The translations under genes and the position numbers were made by a program. The notes beneath the pieces are model-generated. The model was not told where the DNA came from. It did no database searches and worked only from the letters and a program-made list of their open reading frames with translations. Below are positions 1 through 7,751 of a stretch of DNA of 26,028 nt, piece after piece (position 1 is the stretch's first letter; each line of letters starts with the position of its first letter). The DNA lies in the NCBI GenBank assembly GCA_002478685.1, contig DLPY01000017.1, positions 1 to 26,028 on the forward strand, given 5' to 3'. Source of the stretch: Flavobacteriaceae bacterium UBA7446 (lineage in GTDB: Bacteria; Bacteroidota; Bacteroidia; Flavobacteriales; Flavobacteriaceae).

Positions 1-1
1 A

Positions 2-376
2 TGTGTTCAAGTGGAATACAACCCAGATAAAATTTCGTTTATATCACTTTTGGAAGTTGTCTTTGATACCCACGATCCAACTACGCTAAACCGTCAGGGT
101 GCAGATATTGGTACACAATATCGATCTGGAATTTACTACCACGATGGACTACAAAAATTACAGTCAGAAAAACTTATAGATTTATTGACAAAAGAAAAAA
201 AGTTTAATGATCCTATAGTTACGGAAATTAAAGCTTTTGATGTGTTTTATCCAGCTGAAATCGAGCACAAAGATTATTATACGCGCAACAGCAATCAACC
301 TTATTGTGCAGCCGTAATTTCACCAAAAGTGCTGAAGTTATTACGCAACCACTCATCTAGACTTAAAAATCAGTGA
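2..376 (+). CDS. msrA: Peptide methionine sulfoxide reductase MsrA, C-terminal part (5' end outside window)
   Basis: Reduces methionine-S-sulfoxide in proteins, a cytosolic or periplasmic repair function. The reading frame is already open at the first base; it reads C-V-Q-V-E-Y-N-P, so the GTG at 11 is an internal valine and not a start. Visible family motifs are the block HDPTTLNRQGADIGTQYRS, the stretch DYYTRNSNQPYC and a terminal basic helix. About 124 residues are present; the N-terminal half with the catalytic GCFW motif lies upstream of the window. The stop is at 374-376, and the gene converges on the TonB receptor gene 35 bp away with no clear terminator between them. The family assignment is secure; cellular location cannot be judged without the N terminus. 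Confidence 0.93.
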   Translation, partial: CVQVEYNPDKISFISLLEVVFDTHDPTTLNRQGADIGTQYRSGIYYHDGLQKLQSEKLIDLLTKEKKFNDPIVTEIKAFDVFYPAEIEHKDYYTRNSNQPYCAAVISPKVLKLLRNHSSRLKNQ

Positions 377-411
377 AGCACAATATATTCAAAGTGATAG
401 TGGCTTAATTA

Positions 412-2865
412 TTAATGTTGTATTTTGATTTGAAGCATAACATTTCTGCCCATTTCATCAGCGTAAAACCTTAATCTATTTAGATAATCCCGATAACTAG
501 TGTTTAAAATATTATCAAAAGAAAGGGATATGTTTAATTTCATATTAGAAAGATTATAAGGCCCCCAATTTAAATCTAAGCCTAGATTATGATATCCTTT
601 AGGTGGAGTACTAATGTCAACAATTTTATCAACTCTAGATCCATTTTCAAATATTGATGTAACTGAATTATTGTCAGGAAATGATTTTTGTTGGAAAACA
701 TTCTTACTATTTAAAATTATAAAAAATCTTTTCCAATTTGGAATTGAAAATTGTATTTCATTTTTCATAGTAAGGGGGGGGATACTTACGAGTGGAGTTT
801 TTGTATTGTTTTCAAAGCCATCTACCAATGAAGTATTGTGTGAAAATGTAATTTCATCATTTAAATTGTAAAGTAAATCAAAATCAAATCCTCTTATAAT
901 AACATTTAATGGCTGATATTTCCAAACTGGGAAAGCACCTCTTACTGTTTGTTCAAACCCTTTTGGTTGAACTATTATATAATTTTTTCCAAAAATCAAA
1001 AAGGGACTTATGTTGTATCTAAAAGAACCTATGTTTTTATCAAAATCAAGTGAAATTTTATTAGTTGTTTCTTTTTTAAGAAAAGGATTTCCATATTCAA
1101 TTGAAGCTAAAGCATGATGCAAACCATCACTAAACATTTCTGCAATGTCTGGTGCACGCTGTACAAAGTTATATTGAATACCTAAATTGTAATAATCAAA
1201 TAATTCAAATGATATGCCAGCATTGAATGAAATGGTGTTAAAAACTATTTTACGTCGGATAAGCTTTTGATTGAATACTTCATCTATAACATATTGCCCT
1301 AGTAATTCTTCGTAGTTTTCAGAATTCCAAAGATTGTTGTGATAGTATTTTTGAACATCATTGCTATTATGCTCATATCTAAATCCAAATCCTAAATCTA
1401 TACTAGAATACTTTTTAATCGATGTAGTAAAATATGCTCCTAACCTTGTTTTTAAATAATCTGGAATAAGACGTTTGACACCAGTTCCTGTTGTTGAAAA
1501 GTTATCTTGAATTTCAAAAAAAAGCCCTGAGTCAATTTCTCCTTCAGGAAAGTTTCTTTGATAATTAGTGTTGAAATTATGAGTATTTAAATTTAAATTA
1601 AGCGCTGCAACGTCTCTAACTGAACCAATTCTTAAATCGAATTCTTTCCTCTTGTTCTTTTGAAAGCTGTATTTTAAATTCAATTTGCTATTGGAATTAA
1701 AAACTTTTTGAAAGTCAATACTGCTTGTAAGGTGATTATTTTTTTGTTTGGGATAATTTATAGCATATGAAAAAGGATTTATTACTCCAGGTTCATTTGA
1801 TTCGATAGCTCTTAATAAATCACCAACGTTTCCTACGTGAGCACTTTTGAGTATACCAATTTCATTATTGAAGTAACTAAAATATATTTTCCAGTTATTG
1901 TCTGCATTGTTTTTACCAAAAGTAAAAGACATGTTTTTCTCATTAACACCAGAGTTTGATAGTACATAACTTGGTGCTGAAAGATCCCCAATCTTTTTTA
2001 ATGTCCCTTGGACTTTAAAGTAATTACCTGTTTTGTAAGATTTCACCCATGAGCTTACAATATTAACACCCTGTCCACTTGTCATTCCATTAATTATGGT
2101 TTTACCATACAATGAATCTATTTTTTTCGGTAATTTAGATTCAAGAATAACTACACCACCTGGATTAGAACCGGAATACCTTAATGCACTAGCGCCTTTA
2201 ATTAATCGAATGTTTTCAAAAGCCGAAATATCAATGTTTGGAGCATGATCTTGTCCCCATTGTTGATTTTCCAGATTTATTCCATTGTAGATAATTCCAA
2301 CGCGACTTCCAAACATCCCGTGAATTACAGGCTTTGCCACATTACTTCCTGTAGAAAGTGTATTTACACCACTAATTTGTTCCAATGCTCCAGCTAGACC
2401 TTTATTGGAATAACGATCCTTTTGCAACTCATCTAAAGAATAAATTTTGGCAGTTGTATTATAACTATAACTTTTTTTTTCAGCTACCACAACTTCATCT
2501 AAAGCCTGGATTTTATGGTCTAAATAAAATAACTGATTTTCTGACTCCTCAATATTTATGGTAGCGAATAAATCTTCACAATTTATGTGTGAAATTTTTA
2601 ATCTAATTGGATTTTTGCATTGGTTTTTAAGAACAAAAAGACCATTGTTGTTGGTAATTGTATTGTAATTCGTTCCCAAAACTTCAATAACTGCAGCCTG
2701 TAAGGGTTTTTCGCTATATAAATCAATTACTCTTCCCTCAAATTTAAGATTACAATCTTGGGAAAAAACAAAACCTGTAGTCAATAATATCATATTGACT
2801 ACAGTCTTGATTTTATATAAAAAGCTTTTGCAGTTACACTTTACAAACTGTAAACTGTAATTCAA
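412..2865 (-). CDS. TonB-dependent outer-membrane receptor, probably for a metal or metal complex
   Basis: Outer-membrane active transporter of 817 residues. A signal peptide (basic start, hydrophobic run ending FVFSQ near residue 36) is followed by a carboxypeptidase-regulatory-like beta domain (about 40-125), a plug domain (about 135-245, with SGVNTLSTGSNVAKPVIHGM and IRLIKGASALRYSG) and a beta-barrel to the end. The plug carries NQQWGQDHAPNID. A DHA-type motif at this place is, from memory, common in ZnuD-like zinc receptors, so zinc is my best guess but not shown. An HH pair (GLHHALAS) sits in the barrel. The gene lies 46 bp after the His-rich lipoprotein gene and probably shares its transcript. 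Its DNA is clearly more AT-rich than the serine biosynthesis genes upstream. TonB receptor: near certain; substrate: inference. Confidence 0.93.
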   Translation of the reverse strand: MNYSLQFVKCNCKSFLYKIKTVVNMILLTTGFVFSQDCNLKFEGRVIDLYSEKPLQAAVIEVLGTNYNTITNNNGLFVLKNQCKNPIRLKISHINCEDLFATINIEESENQLFYLDHKIQALDEVVVAEKKSYSYNTTAKIYSLDELQKDRYSNKGLAGALEQISGVNTLSTGSNVAKPVIHGMFGSRVGIIYNGINLENQQWGQDHAPNIDISAFENIRLIKGASALRYSGSNPGGVVILESKLPKKIDSLYGKTIINGMTSGQGVNIVSSWVKSYKTGNYFKVQGTLKKIGDLSAPSYVLSNSGVNEKNMSFTFGKNNADNNWKIYFSYFNNEIGILKSAHVGNVGDLLRAIESNEPGVINPFSYAINYPKQKNNHLTSSIDFQKVFNSNSKLNLKYSFQKNKRKEFDLRIGSVRDVAALNLNLNTHNFNTNYQRNFPEGEIDSGLFFEIQDNFSTTGTGVKRLIPDYLKTRLGAYFTTSIKKYSSIDLGFGFRYEHNSNDVQKYYHNNLWNSENYEELLGQYVIDEVFNQKLIRRKIVFNTISFNAGISFELFDYYNLGIQYNFVQRAPDIAEMFSDGLHHALASIEYGNPFLKKETTNKISLDFDKNIGSFRYNISPFLIFGKNYIIVQPKGFEQTVRGAFPVWKYQPLNVIIRGFDFDLLYNLNDEITFSHNTSLVDGFENNTKTPLVSIPPLTMKNEIQFSIPNWKRFFIILNSKNVFQQKSFPDNNSVTSIFENGSRVDKIVDISTPPKGYHNLGLDLNWGPYNLSNMKLNISLSFDNILNTSYRDYLNRLRFYADEMGRNVMLQIKIQH

Positions 2866-2911
2866 AATTTATTAATTTATGAAATTTAACATGTTTGTGA
2901 TCATCAAGAGG

Positions 2912-3535
2912 CTAATCCTCATGTTCACCGATGTGTAATTCTATGCCAAATTCAAAATCCGTAGCACCACCAAAATCAGCTCTAGTTGTGCCTTCTTTGG
3001 TTGTTGGTTCATGTATTAGGTAAAATAATATATCCACCTCACGAGCAGAAGTGGTTGTCCAAATTGTTTTTAAGTTTAGATACTTCCCATTTGAATCCCG
3101 ATAATCATCAGCAGCAGGAGTAAATGAAACAGTAGAGTCCACAAACTCATAGTATGGGTGATGTTCATCTGGAGTCTCAACTGCAACATCAATTGTCATA
3201 TCTATAGGATTAGCAGCGTCAGTATCATCCCAAAAGGTCATATCAAACTTGTATTCGGAGTTTGTTTCCAGATCTATTACAGTATGTTCACCATCGTGAT
3301 CATCACCATGGTCATCGTCTCCATGATCATCATCATGGTCGTGATCATGGGCTTCAATTGTGAAGTTTATGGGGGCTATTACTTCGTCAGGCTCAGTTAA
3401 GTTAGTTATAGTTAAGGTAGCTCGTGTGAATACCTCCATTTCAAGTTCTGCTTCTGGAGTGTCATCTTTTTCACAAGAAACAACAAACAGTACGAAAACA
3501 ATTAACAATAAATTAGAATAAATATTTTTTAACAT
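2912..3535 (-). CDS. His/Asp-rich surface lipoprotein, putative metal-binding partner of the TonB receptor
   Basis: Lipoprotein of 207 residues. The signal peptide ends in a lipobox with Cys21 (FVVSC), followed by EKDD. Acidic residues just after the cysteine match the lipoprotein export signal that places lipoproteins on the cell surface in Bacteroidota. Residues 61-84 are almost entirely His and Asp (HDHDHDDDHGDDDHGDDH), a plausible zinc, nickel or cobalt chelating loop, and more His/Glu pairs occur at DEHHPYYE and at the C terminus. The rest looks like a beta-sandwich but I do not recognise the family. It lies directly upstream of the TonB receptor gene, an arrangement like receptor/surface-lipoprotein pairs such as SusC/SusD or haemophores. 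Role as an extracellular metal-capture subunit is inferred. Confidence 0.85.
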   Translation of the reverse strand: MLKNIYSNLLLIVFVLFVVSCEKDDTPEAELEMEVFTRATLTITNLTEPDEVIAPINFTIEAHDHDHDDDHGDDDHGDDHDGEHTVIDLETNSEYKFDMTFWDDTDAANPIDMTIDVAVETPDEHHPYYEFVDSTVSFTPAADDYRDSNGKYLNLKTIWTTTSAREVDILFYLIHEPTTKEGTTRADFGGATDFEFGIELHIGEHED

Positions 3536-3565
3536 TTTAATGATTTTTAAAAATTATATAGGAAA

Positions 3566-3588
3566 AATACTCTTAGTAAAAGAGTATT
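3566..3588. promoter_or_regulatory. Perfect 9-5-9 palindrome upstream of the lipoprotein/TonB receptor genes
   Basis: AATACTCTT, five bases (AGTAA), then AAGAGTATT: a perfect inverted repeat centred 42 bp upstream of the lipoprotein start. It could be an operator for a dimeric repressor, with a Zur/Fur-type metal regulator attractive from the context. On the minus strand the right arm runs into a short T run, so it could also act as a weak terminator or attenuator after the His/Cys-rich peptide gene. The sequence alone does not decide. Confidence 0.55.
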
Positions 3589-3612
3589 AAAAGATATGGG
3601 AATAGAAAAAAA

Positions 3613-3918
3613 TTACAGTTGTGGAGGACCTCTTAGGTTTTTGGTAATAAGAGATAAGATATAATTTGTGAGGTCATATGAAGATGGTTCACTAAGAAAA
3701 AAGATTGGGCCAATAAATTTTGAAGAAAACACTACAAAAGGATTTGTAGTAACATAGTCTAAGAGATCGCAACATTGCTCTAGCTCATGAAAATGAATTT
3801 TATTTGTTTCACATTCAACATGTTCGTGATTTAATAAGTTGTGGGCATGTGATACTAAAGTGGGGTAAAACAATAGGCCAATTAGAAAAAAACGAAATAT
3901 TAATGCGCTAACCTTCAT
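3613..3918 (-). CDS. Small secreted His/Cys-rich protein, putative metal-binding
   Basis: A 101-residue protein starting MKVSALIFRF. I chose this ATG (3916-3918) over an upstream one because it opens a clean signal peptide (hydrophobic residues 6-22, cleavage near SHA) and lies one base after the TAA of the DUF6787 gene, which suggests translational coupling. After the signal come His24, His26, His31, His33, Cys36, His42, His44, Cys49 and Cys50, a dense set of possible metal ligands. A second hydrophobic stretch (about 60-75) precedes a C terminus ending LRGPPQL. From memory, similar small proteins with an RGPP-like end accompany metal transport genes in Bacteroidota. It sits between the serine genes and the metal-uptake-like genes; periplasmic metal binding is inferred. 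Confidence 0.75.
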   Translation of the reverse strand: MKVSALIFRFFLIGLLFYPTLVSHAHNLLNHEHVECETNKIHFHELEQCCDLLDYVTTNPFVVFSSKFIGPIFFLSEPSSYDLTNYILSLITKNLRGPPQL

Positions 3919-3919
3919 C

Positions 3920-4225
3920 TTATGATTTAAAAAGAAAACCAAGACCCATACGAGATAACATCTTTTTTTCAAAGTTCCAAAAAAACTTGAATTGACCAAA
4001 AATAAAACCGAAAAAAACAAGCAGTACCTGATAAATGGGAAAAATAAGAAATATTCTAGCTGGCCAATATACCCATGCAGAAAAATAATCTGGGGTAATT
4101 CCCAAAAAATCTGTTAAAGGGGTGGCCAATCGTGCAGACAATGAACCCGTCACTGCAAACACAATTAGAATCACTGCCAATTGAAAATTGGAATGTATGC
4201 CCCAGCGTTCTTTTAGGCGCTTCAT
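3920..4225 (-). CDS. Small two-segment membrane protein, DUF6787-like
   Basis: A 101-residue protein with two hydrophobic regions (about 14-35 and 45-78) and a positively charged C terminus (FEKKMLSRMG). The N-terminal block KRLKERWGIHSNFQL followed by VFAVTGSLSARLA is typical, as I recall it, of the flavobacterial DUF6787 family, usually found just downstream of serA; older records sometimes call such proteins diacylglyceryl transferase without support. The start ATG overlaps the serA stop by one base (TAATG) and the stop is followed one base later by the next start, so it is embedded in a tightly packed operon. No function is known to me; an inner-membrane location is predicted. Confidence 0.82.
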   Translation of the reverse strand: MKRLKERWGIHSNFQLAVILIVFAVTGSLSARLATPLTDFLGITPDYFSAWVYWPARIFLIFPIYQVLLVFFGFIFGQFKFFWNFEKKMLSRMGLGFLFKS

Positions 4226-5175
4226 TAGCCGAGTAAATCTTTAATTTGTTGCGCCAGCTCTGTACCAATACGGTCTTGTGCTTCATTCGTAGCAGCGCCA
4301 ATGTGTGGTGTCAACGAAATATTTGGGTGCATCAATAGCTTTATCGCTGGTGTTGGCTCATTTACAAAAGTATCAAGAGCCGCAAAGCTCAATTGCTTGC
4401 TTTCGAGTGCCGCAACCAAGGCTTGTTCATCAACAACCCCGCCACGTGCAGCATTTATTAAACCAGCACCTTTCTTCATCTTTGCCATTTCGGCAGCTCC
4501 AATGGTGGGTTTTTCCTGTGCAGGCACATGTAATGTCACAAAATCAGATTGAGACAAAACATCATCAAAAGAACGAGTTTTGAGATTAATTTCTACAGAT
4601 TGTCCATCGAAAAAATCAACAGCAATAGTTGCTTCATTCATAAATGGATCATAAGCAGCTACATCCATACCCAAACCTAAGGCGATTTTAGCAGTTGCCT
4701 GACCAATACGGCCAAAACCAATTATACCCAAAGTTTTACCACGTAGTTCTATGCCGCCTGCATAAGTCTTTTTTAAGGCCTTGAACTTGGTTTCTCCATC
4801 AAGTGGCATGTTGCGATTACTATCATACAAAAAGCGAACAGCGCCAAATAAATGCGCAAATACCAATTCAGCTACAGACGATGAAGACGCTGCAGGTGTG
4901 TTAATTACATGTAATCCTTTTTGGCGTGCGTAGGCAACATCAATATTATCCATCCCAACACCACCACGGCCTATAAGCTTTAGTCCTGGGCAGGCATTAA
5001 TTAGTTCTTTGCGGACCGTTGTAGCACTGCGTACCAATAAGCCTGTAATGTTGTTTTCGTTGATATAGGCAACTAGTTGCTCTTGCGCTACATTAGTGGT
5101 AGTTACGTTAAAACCTGACTGGGTTAGTGCATCAATTCCTGATTGGGATATCCCATCATTTGCGTGAATATTCAT
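4225..5175 (-). CDS. serA: D-3-phosphoglycerate dehydrogenase, short form without ACT domain
   Basis: Oxidises 3-phosphoglycerate with NAD+, the first step of the phosphorylated serine pathway. The 316 residues carry the 2-hydroxyacid dehydrogenase plan: GRGGVGMDNIDV (about 69-80), the NAD-binding loop GFGRIGQ (153-159) and the catalytic triad Arg244 (NAARGG), Glu273 (FVNEP) and His291 (TPHIGAATNE). The protein ends right after the substrate domain closes, so it lacks the ACT and intervening regulatory domains of E. coli SerA and is probably not feedback-inhibited by serine through an ACT site. It follows serC with 8 bp between, so the two are co-transcribed. Its neighbourhood with serC supports SerA over other dehydrogenases of this superfamily. 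Confidence 0.93.
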   Translation of the reverse strand: MNIHANDGISQSGIDALTQSGFNVTTTNVAQEQLVAYINENNITGLLVRSATTVRKELINACPGLKLIGRGGVGMDNIDVAYARQKGLHVINTPAASSSSVAELVFAHLFGAVRFLYDSNRNMPLDGETKFKALKKTYAGGIELRGKTLGIIGFGRIGQATAKIALGLGMDVAAYDPFMNEATIAVDFFDGQSVEINLKTRSFDDVLSQSDFVTLHVPAQEKPTIGAAEMAKMKKGAGLINAARGGVVDEQALVAALESKQLSFAALDTFVNEPTPAIKLLMHPNISLTPHIGAATNEAQDRIGTELAQQIKDLLG

Positions 5176-5183
5176 ATCTATTG

Positions 5184-6248
5184 TTATGCGTTTTGTTCTA
5201 AAGTTTTCATTACATCTACCAAAACTTGTACCGATTCAATCGGTAAAGCATTGTACATGGATGCACGGTACCCACCTACAGAGCGGTGTCCGTTAATGCC
5301 ATTGAGACCAGCTTCTTTAGCCATGGACTCAAAGCGTTCTTTTTGTGTTGCATCATTGAGTGTGAAAGTGGCATTCATAATACTGCGGTCATCCTTGGCA
5401 GCAAACCCATCAAATAGGGGATTGCGGTCAATTTCACCATACATCAATGCTGCTTTGGCTTCATTTTTCTTTTCTATAACGGCTATACCCCCTAGATCTT
5501 TTAACCATTGAAGTGTCAGCATAGATGTATAAACGGCAAATACGGGAGGTGTATTAAACATGCTGTCTTTGTCCAAGTGTGTTTTGTAGTCCAGCATTGA
5601 AGGAATTTGTCTTGATACCTTACCTAGTGCATCCTCTTTAGCAACTACCAGTGTTGCTCCGGCAGGACCCATATTTTTTTGTGCACCAGCATAAAGTAAA
5701 TCAAATTTGCTAAAGTCTAGCGAACGAGAAAATATATCAGATGACGAATCCGCAATTAAAGGAACGCTTGTTTCAGGTAAAACTTTGTATTGTGTTCCAA
5801 AAATGGTATTGTTGGTTGTGATGTGCAAATAATCTAAGTCGGGAGGAATATCAAATCCTTTTGGGATATAATTAAAATTGGCGTCTTTTGAAGATGATAA
5901 CTCGATTACTTCACCTAAAAGTTTGGCTTCTTTAATTGCCTTAGTTGACCAGGTTCCCGTATTGCAATATCCTGCTTTATTTTCAAGTAAGTTATAGGCT
6001 GTTGAAATAAACTGTGTACTAGCACCGCCTTGCAAAAATATGGCTTTATAACCTTTGCCTTCGAGCCCCAAAAGCTCAAGTGCCAAAGAAGTAGCACGGT
6101 CCATAATATCAATAAAAACAGGACTGCGGTGCGAAATTTCGATAAGAGATAAACCAGAGTTTTCGAGTTCTACCACTGCCTCTGCGGCTTTTTGTATGAC
6201 TTCTTGTGGAAGGATACAAGGTCCAGCACTAAAATTGTGCTTTTTCAT
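5184..6248 (-). CDS. serC: Phosphoserine aminotransferase
   Basis: PLP enzyme that converts 3-phosphohydroxypyruvate and glutamate to phosphoserine; it may also serve pyridoxine synthesis. The 354 residues start KKHNFSAGPCILP, the standard SerC N terminus, with FLQGGAS (phosphate-binding region, about 71-77), STKA near 101-104, and the Schiff-base lysine Lys191 in GAQKNMGPAG. The C-terminal part has GHRSVGGYRASMYNA, the substrate-binding block. Length is normal for the family. It is the first gene of the serC-serA-DUF6787 run, with a 65-bp upstream gap after the acyl-CoA reductase gene, which is on the same strand. serB is not in the window. Confidence 0.96.
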   Translation of the reverse strand: MKKHNFSAGPCILPQEVIQKAAEAVVELENSGLSLIEISHRSPVFIDIMDRATSLALELLGLEGKGYKAIFLQGGASTQFISTAYNLLENKAGYCNTGTWSTKAIKEAKLLGEVIELSSSKDANFNYIPKGFDIPPDLDYLHITTNNTIFGTQYKVLPETSVPLIADSSSDIFSRSLDFSKFDLLYAGAQKNMGPAGATLVVAKEDALGKVSRQIPSMLDYKTHLDKDSMFNTPPVFAVYTSMLTLQWLKDLGGIAVIEKKNEAKAALMYGEIDRNPLFDGFAAKDDRSIMNATFTLNDATQKERFESMAKEAGLNGINGHRSVGGYRASMYNALPIESVQVLVDVMKTLEQNA

Positions 6249-6270
6249 AAGGTCAATTTATTTTTGAAAT

Positions 6271-6290
6271 GCAAAGAAACAAAAACCGAT
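6271..6290 (-). promoter_or_regulatory. Possible serC promoter (-7-like box)
   Basis: On the minus strand TTTTTGTTTCTTTGC lies about 23 bp before the serC start. TTTCTTTG is one mismatch from the TAnnTTTG -7 box of Bacteroidota, and almost the same string occurs before the Lrp gene (23481-23497). No convincing -33 TTG is seen. Weak call. Confidence 0.3.
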
Positions 6291-6313
6291 GCAGTTGCGC
6301 TCAGTAATTTATG

Positions 6314-7348
6314 TTACTTTTTTAACAAAAACTTCATAGTATCCACATGGTCAGCGTAGTCGGTGAGTTTTGGGTGTTGTGTTTGTCCAAAAGGGAGCAT
6401 ATTTTTAAGACAGTTACTTACCACACACTGAATGTGTTCCTGTTGTACTTCAATTGATTTTTCAGCTGCTGCAACATCGCTGTAGGTACTGTAATGCACA
6501 CAGGCAATTGGCGAGTTTAGAGCATTATCTTTTTTAAGCATGATAAACCCATTTTCTAGGAGTTCTTCTTCTTGCATCAAATACACCGCTTTGTTGTAGT
6601 CGTAGTTGTTTGCATAGGCATTGTGATGGATAACCTCGCGATGTTCGTACAACGCCAAAAACAAATCTTCAAAATCATATCCTTCGGGAACCATAAGGTG
6701 TGAAACACTACGGCAACCCAAACCAAAATATTGCATGATATCGATACAAAGTGCTTTTAAATCTTCTTCGCCTTCCTTTCCATCAAGTACTGCAACGCCG
6801 TTGCGTGTTTGACGTACGATATGTGGTACATCTTTAAAATAATACTGAAAATAGCGTGCAGTATTGCTGCTTCCCGTGGCAATAACACGATCAAATTGCG
6901 CTAGCTTACCATCAGTAAAATGTGTTTTTCCTTGCCATTCAGGTTGTTTCTCGCACAGAAAATCCACTACAAAGGGCAGAAGTACGGCATCTTTACTGGA
7001 ATATTTCACCTCGATATGGTAGCCACACGCCAAGCCACATAACAAATCGTGAAGCCCTACAAGAGGGATGTTTCCTGCCAGTACCAACCCCAATCGCTGT
7101 GTTGTTTGCTGCAATCGGTAATTGCTTAGCCATCTAGCAATGTTGTTTTCGGTAAGTGTATTGCCCCAAGAACGAAGGCAAAAATCAAGATTTTCTTTTG
7201 TAAACCATTTGTTTTGATTTGATGCGCTAATAAGCGTACTATCAAGTTTTTCAATCAATAAATTTGGTGATGACTTATTGGCTGTATAATCTCGAAAAAG
7301 TTGTCCGAGAGCCGAAAACGCAGTAATGGTGGATGGGTGTGAATTCAT
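6314..7348 (-). CDS. Acyl-CoA reductase, LuxC family
   Basis: NADPH-dependent reductase of the LuxC/aldehyde dehydrogenase superfamily, 344 residues. The block LGLVLAGNIPLVGLHDLLCG (about 86-105) is the cofactor-binding signature of LuxC-like proteins, and Cys212 in YFGLGCRSVSHL matches the active-site cysteine that forms the acyl-enzyme. KYSSKDAVLLP and VIATGSSNTARYF also fit. It stands alone, without luxD or luxE, as usual in Flavobacteriia, where it is a core gene next to the ferredoxin; its physiological substrate is unknown, and bioluminescence is not implied. It is transcribed divergently from the ferredoxin gene with 51 bp between the starts and shares a symmetric promoter region with it. 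Confidence 0.88.
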   Translation of the reverse strand: MNSHPSTITAFSALGQLFRDYTANKSSPNLLIEKLDSTLISASNQNKWFTKENLDFCLRSWGNTLTENNIARWLSNYRLQQTTQRLGLVLAGNIPLVGLHDLLCGLACGYHIEVKYSSKDAVLLPFVVDFLCEKQPEWQGKTHFTDGKLAQFDRVIATGSSNTARYFQYYFKDVPHIVRQTRNGVAVLDGKEGEEDLKALCIDIMQYFGLGCRSVSHLMVPEGYDFEDLFLALYEHREVIHHNAYANNYDYNKAVYLMQEEELLENGFIMLKKDNALNSPIACVHYSTYSDVAAAEKSIEVQQEHIQCVVSNCLKNMLPFGQTQHPKLTDYADHVDTMKFLLKK

Positions 7349-7350
7349 AT

Positions 7351-7381
7351 TTTGCGGTGGTGTAGTTATACACTATTTTTG
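7351..7381 (+). promoter_or_regulatory. Promoter of fdx-ychF (TTTG / TAnnTTTG)
   Basis: TTTG at 7351-7354 and TATTTTTG at 7374-7381, with 19 bp between, match the Bacteroidota -33/-7 consensus. Transcription would start near 7386-7390, giving a leader of only 10-14 nt before the ATG at 7400. Confidence 0.75.
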
Positions 7382-7389
7382 CAAAGTTA
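7382..7389 (-). promoter_or_regulatory. -7 box of the divergent acyl-CoA reductase promoter
   Basis: The minus strand reads TAACTTTG, a perfect TAnnTTTG box, abutting the plus-strand -7 box with no gap; together they form the symmetric 16-mer TATTTTTGCAAAGTTA. No clear -33 element is visible for this direction, so the minus promoter may be the weaker one. Confidence 0.6.
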
Positions 7390-7399
7390 AAAAATTGCT

Positions 7400-7750
7400 A
7401 TGGCTATTATCATTACTGACGAATGTATTAATTGTGGTGCTTGCGAGCCCGAATGCCCAAACACCGCGATTTACGAAGGTGCTTTTGATTGGAAATACGC
7501 TGATGGTACCCAACTTAAAGGTGATGTTGTTCTCCCCAATGGAAAAGCCGTAGACGCCGATGTCATGCAAGAGCCTATTTCTGATGAAGTGTATTTTATT
7601 GTTCCAGATAAATGTACCGAGTGTAAAGGCTTTCATGATGAGCCGCAGTGCGCTGCCGTTTGCCCTGTAGATTGCTGTGTTCCCGACGAAGACCACGTGG
7701 AAACCGAAGAGGTGCTTTTAGGCAAGCAACGTTTTATGCACCCTGAATAG
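7400..7750 (+). CDS. Ferredoxin with two 4Fe-4S clusters
   Basis: Small cytosolic electron carrier of 116 residues. The first cluster motif is C-x2-C-x2-C-x3-C at Cys9, 12, 15 and 19, with Pro20 after it; the second is C-x2-C-x8-C-x3-C at Cys72, 75, 84 and 88, followed by Pro89. The longer x8 loop (KGFHDEPQ) is typical of the Azotobacter FdI/Chromatium-like 2[4Fe-4S] group, here with extra Cys92 and Cys93. An acidic insert of about 50 residues separates the two motifs. The partner enzyme is not evident from the neighbours. ychF begins one base after the stop codon, so the genes are surely co-transcribed. Confidence 0.93.
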   Translation: MAIIITDECINCGACEPECPNTAIYEGAFDWKYADGTQLKGDVVLPNGKAVDADVMQEPISDEVYFIVPDKCTECKGFHDEPQCAAVCPVDCCVPDEDHVETEEVLLGKQRFMHPE

Positions 7751-7751
7751 T

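Noticed and set aside
614..871. 85-residue ORF on the plus strand
   Set aside because: Antisense to the barrel part of the TonB receptor gene, with no family resemblance and no promoter.
3158..3400. 80-residue ORF on the plus strand rich in Met, Ile and Val
   Set aside because: It is the antisense of the His/Asp-rich run of the lipoprotein gene; the repeated GAT/CAT codons read as ATC and ATG on the other strand.
3920..4020. Longer, 135-residue version of the His/Cys-rich peptide
   Set aside because: The extra N-terminal residues overlap the DUF6787 coding region in another frame and would bury the signal peptide; the ATG at 3918 is far better.
6314..7348. Bioluminescence gene luxC
   Set aside because: The family match is real, but luxA, luxB, luxD and luxE are absent and stand-alone members are usual in Flavobacteriia.
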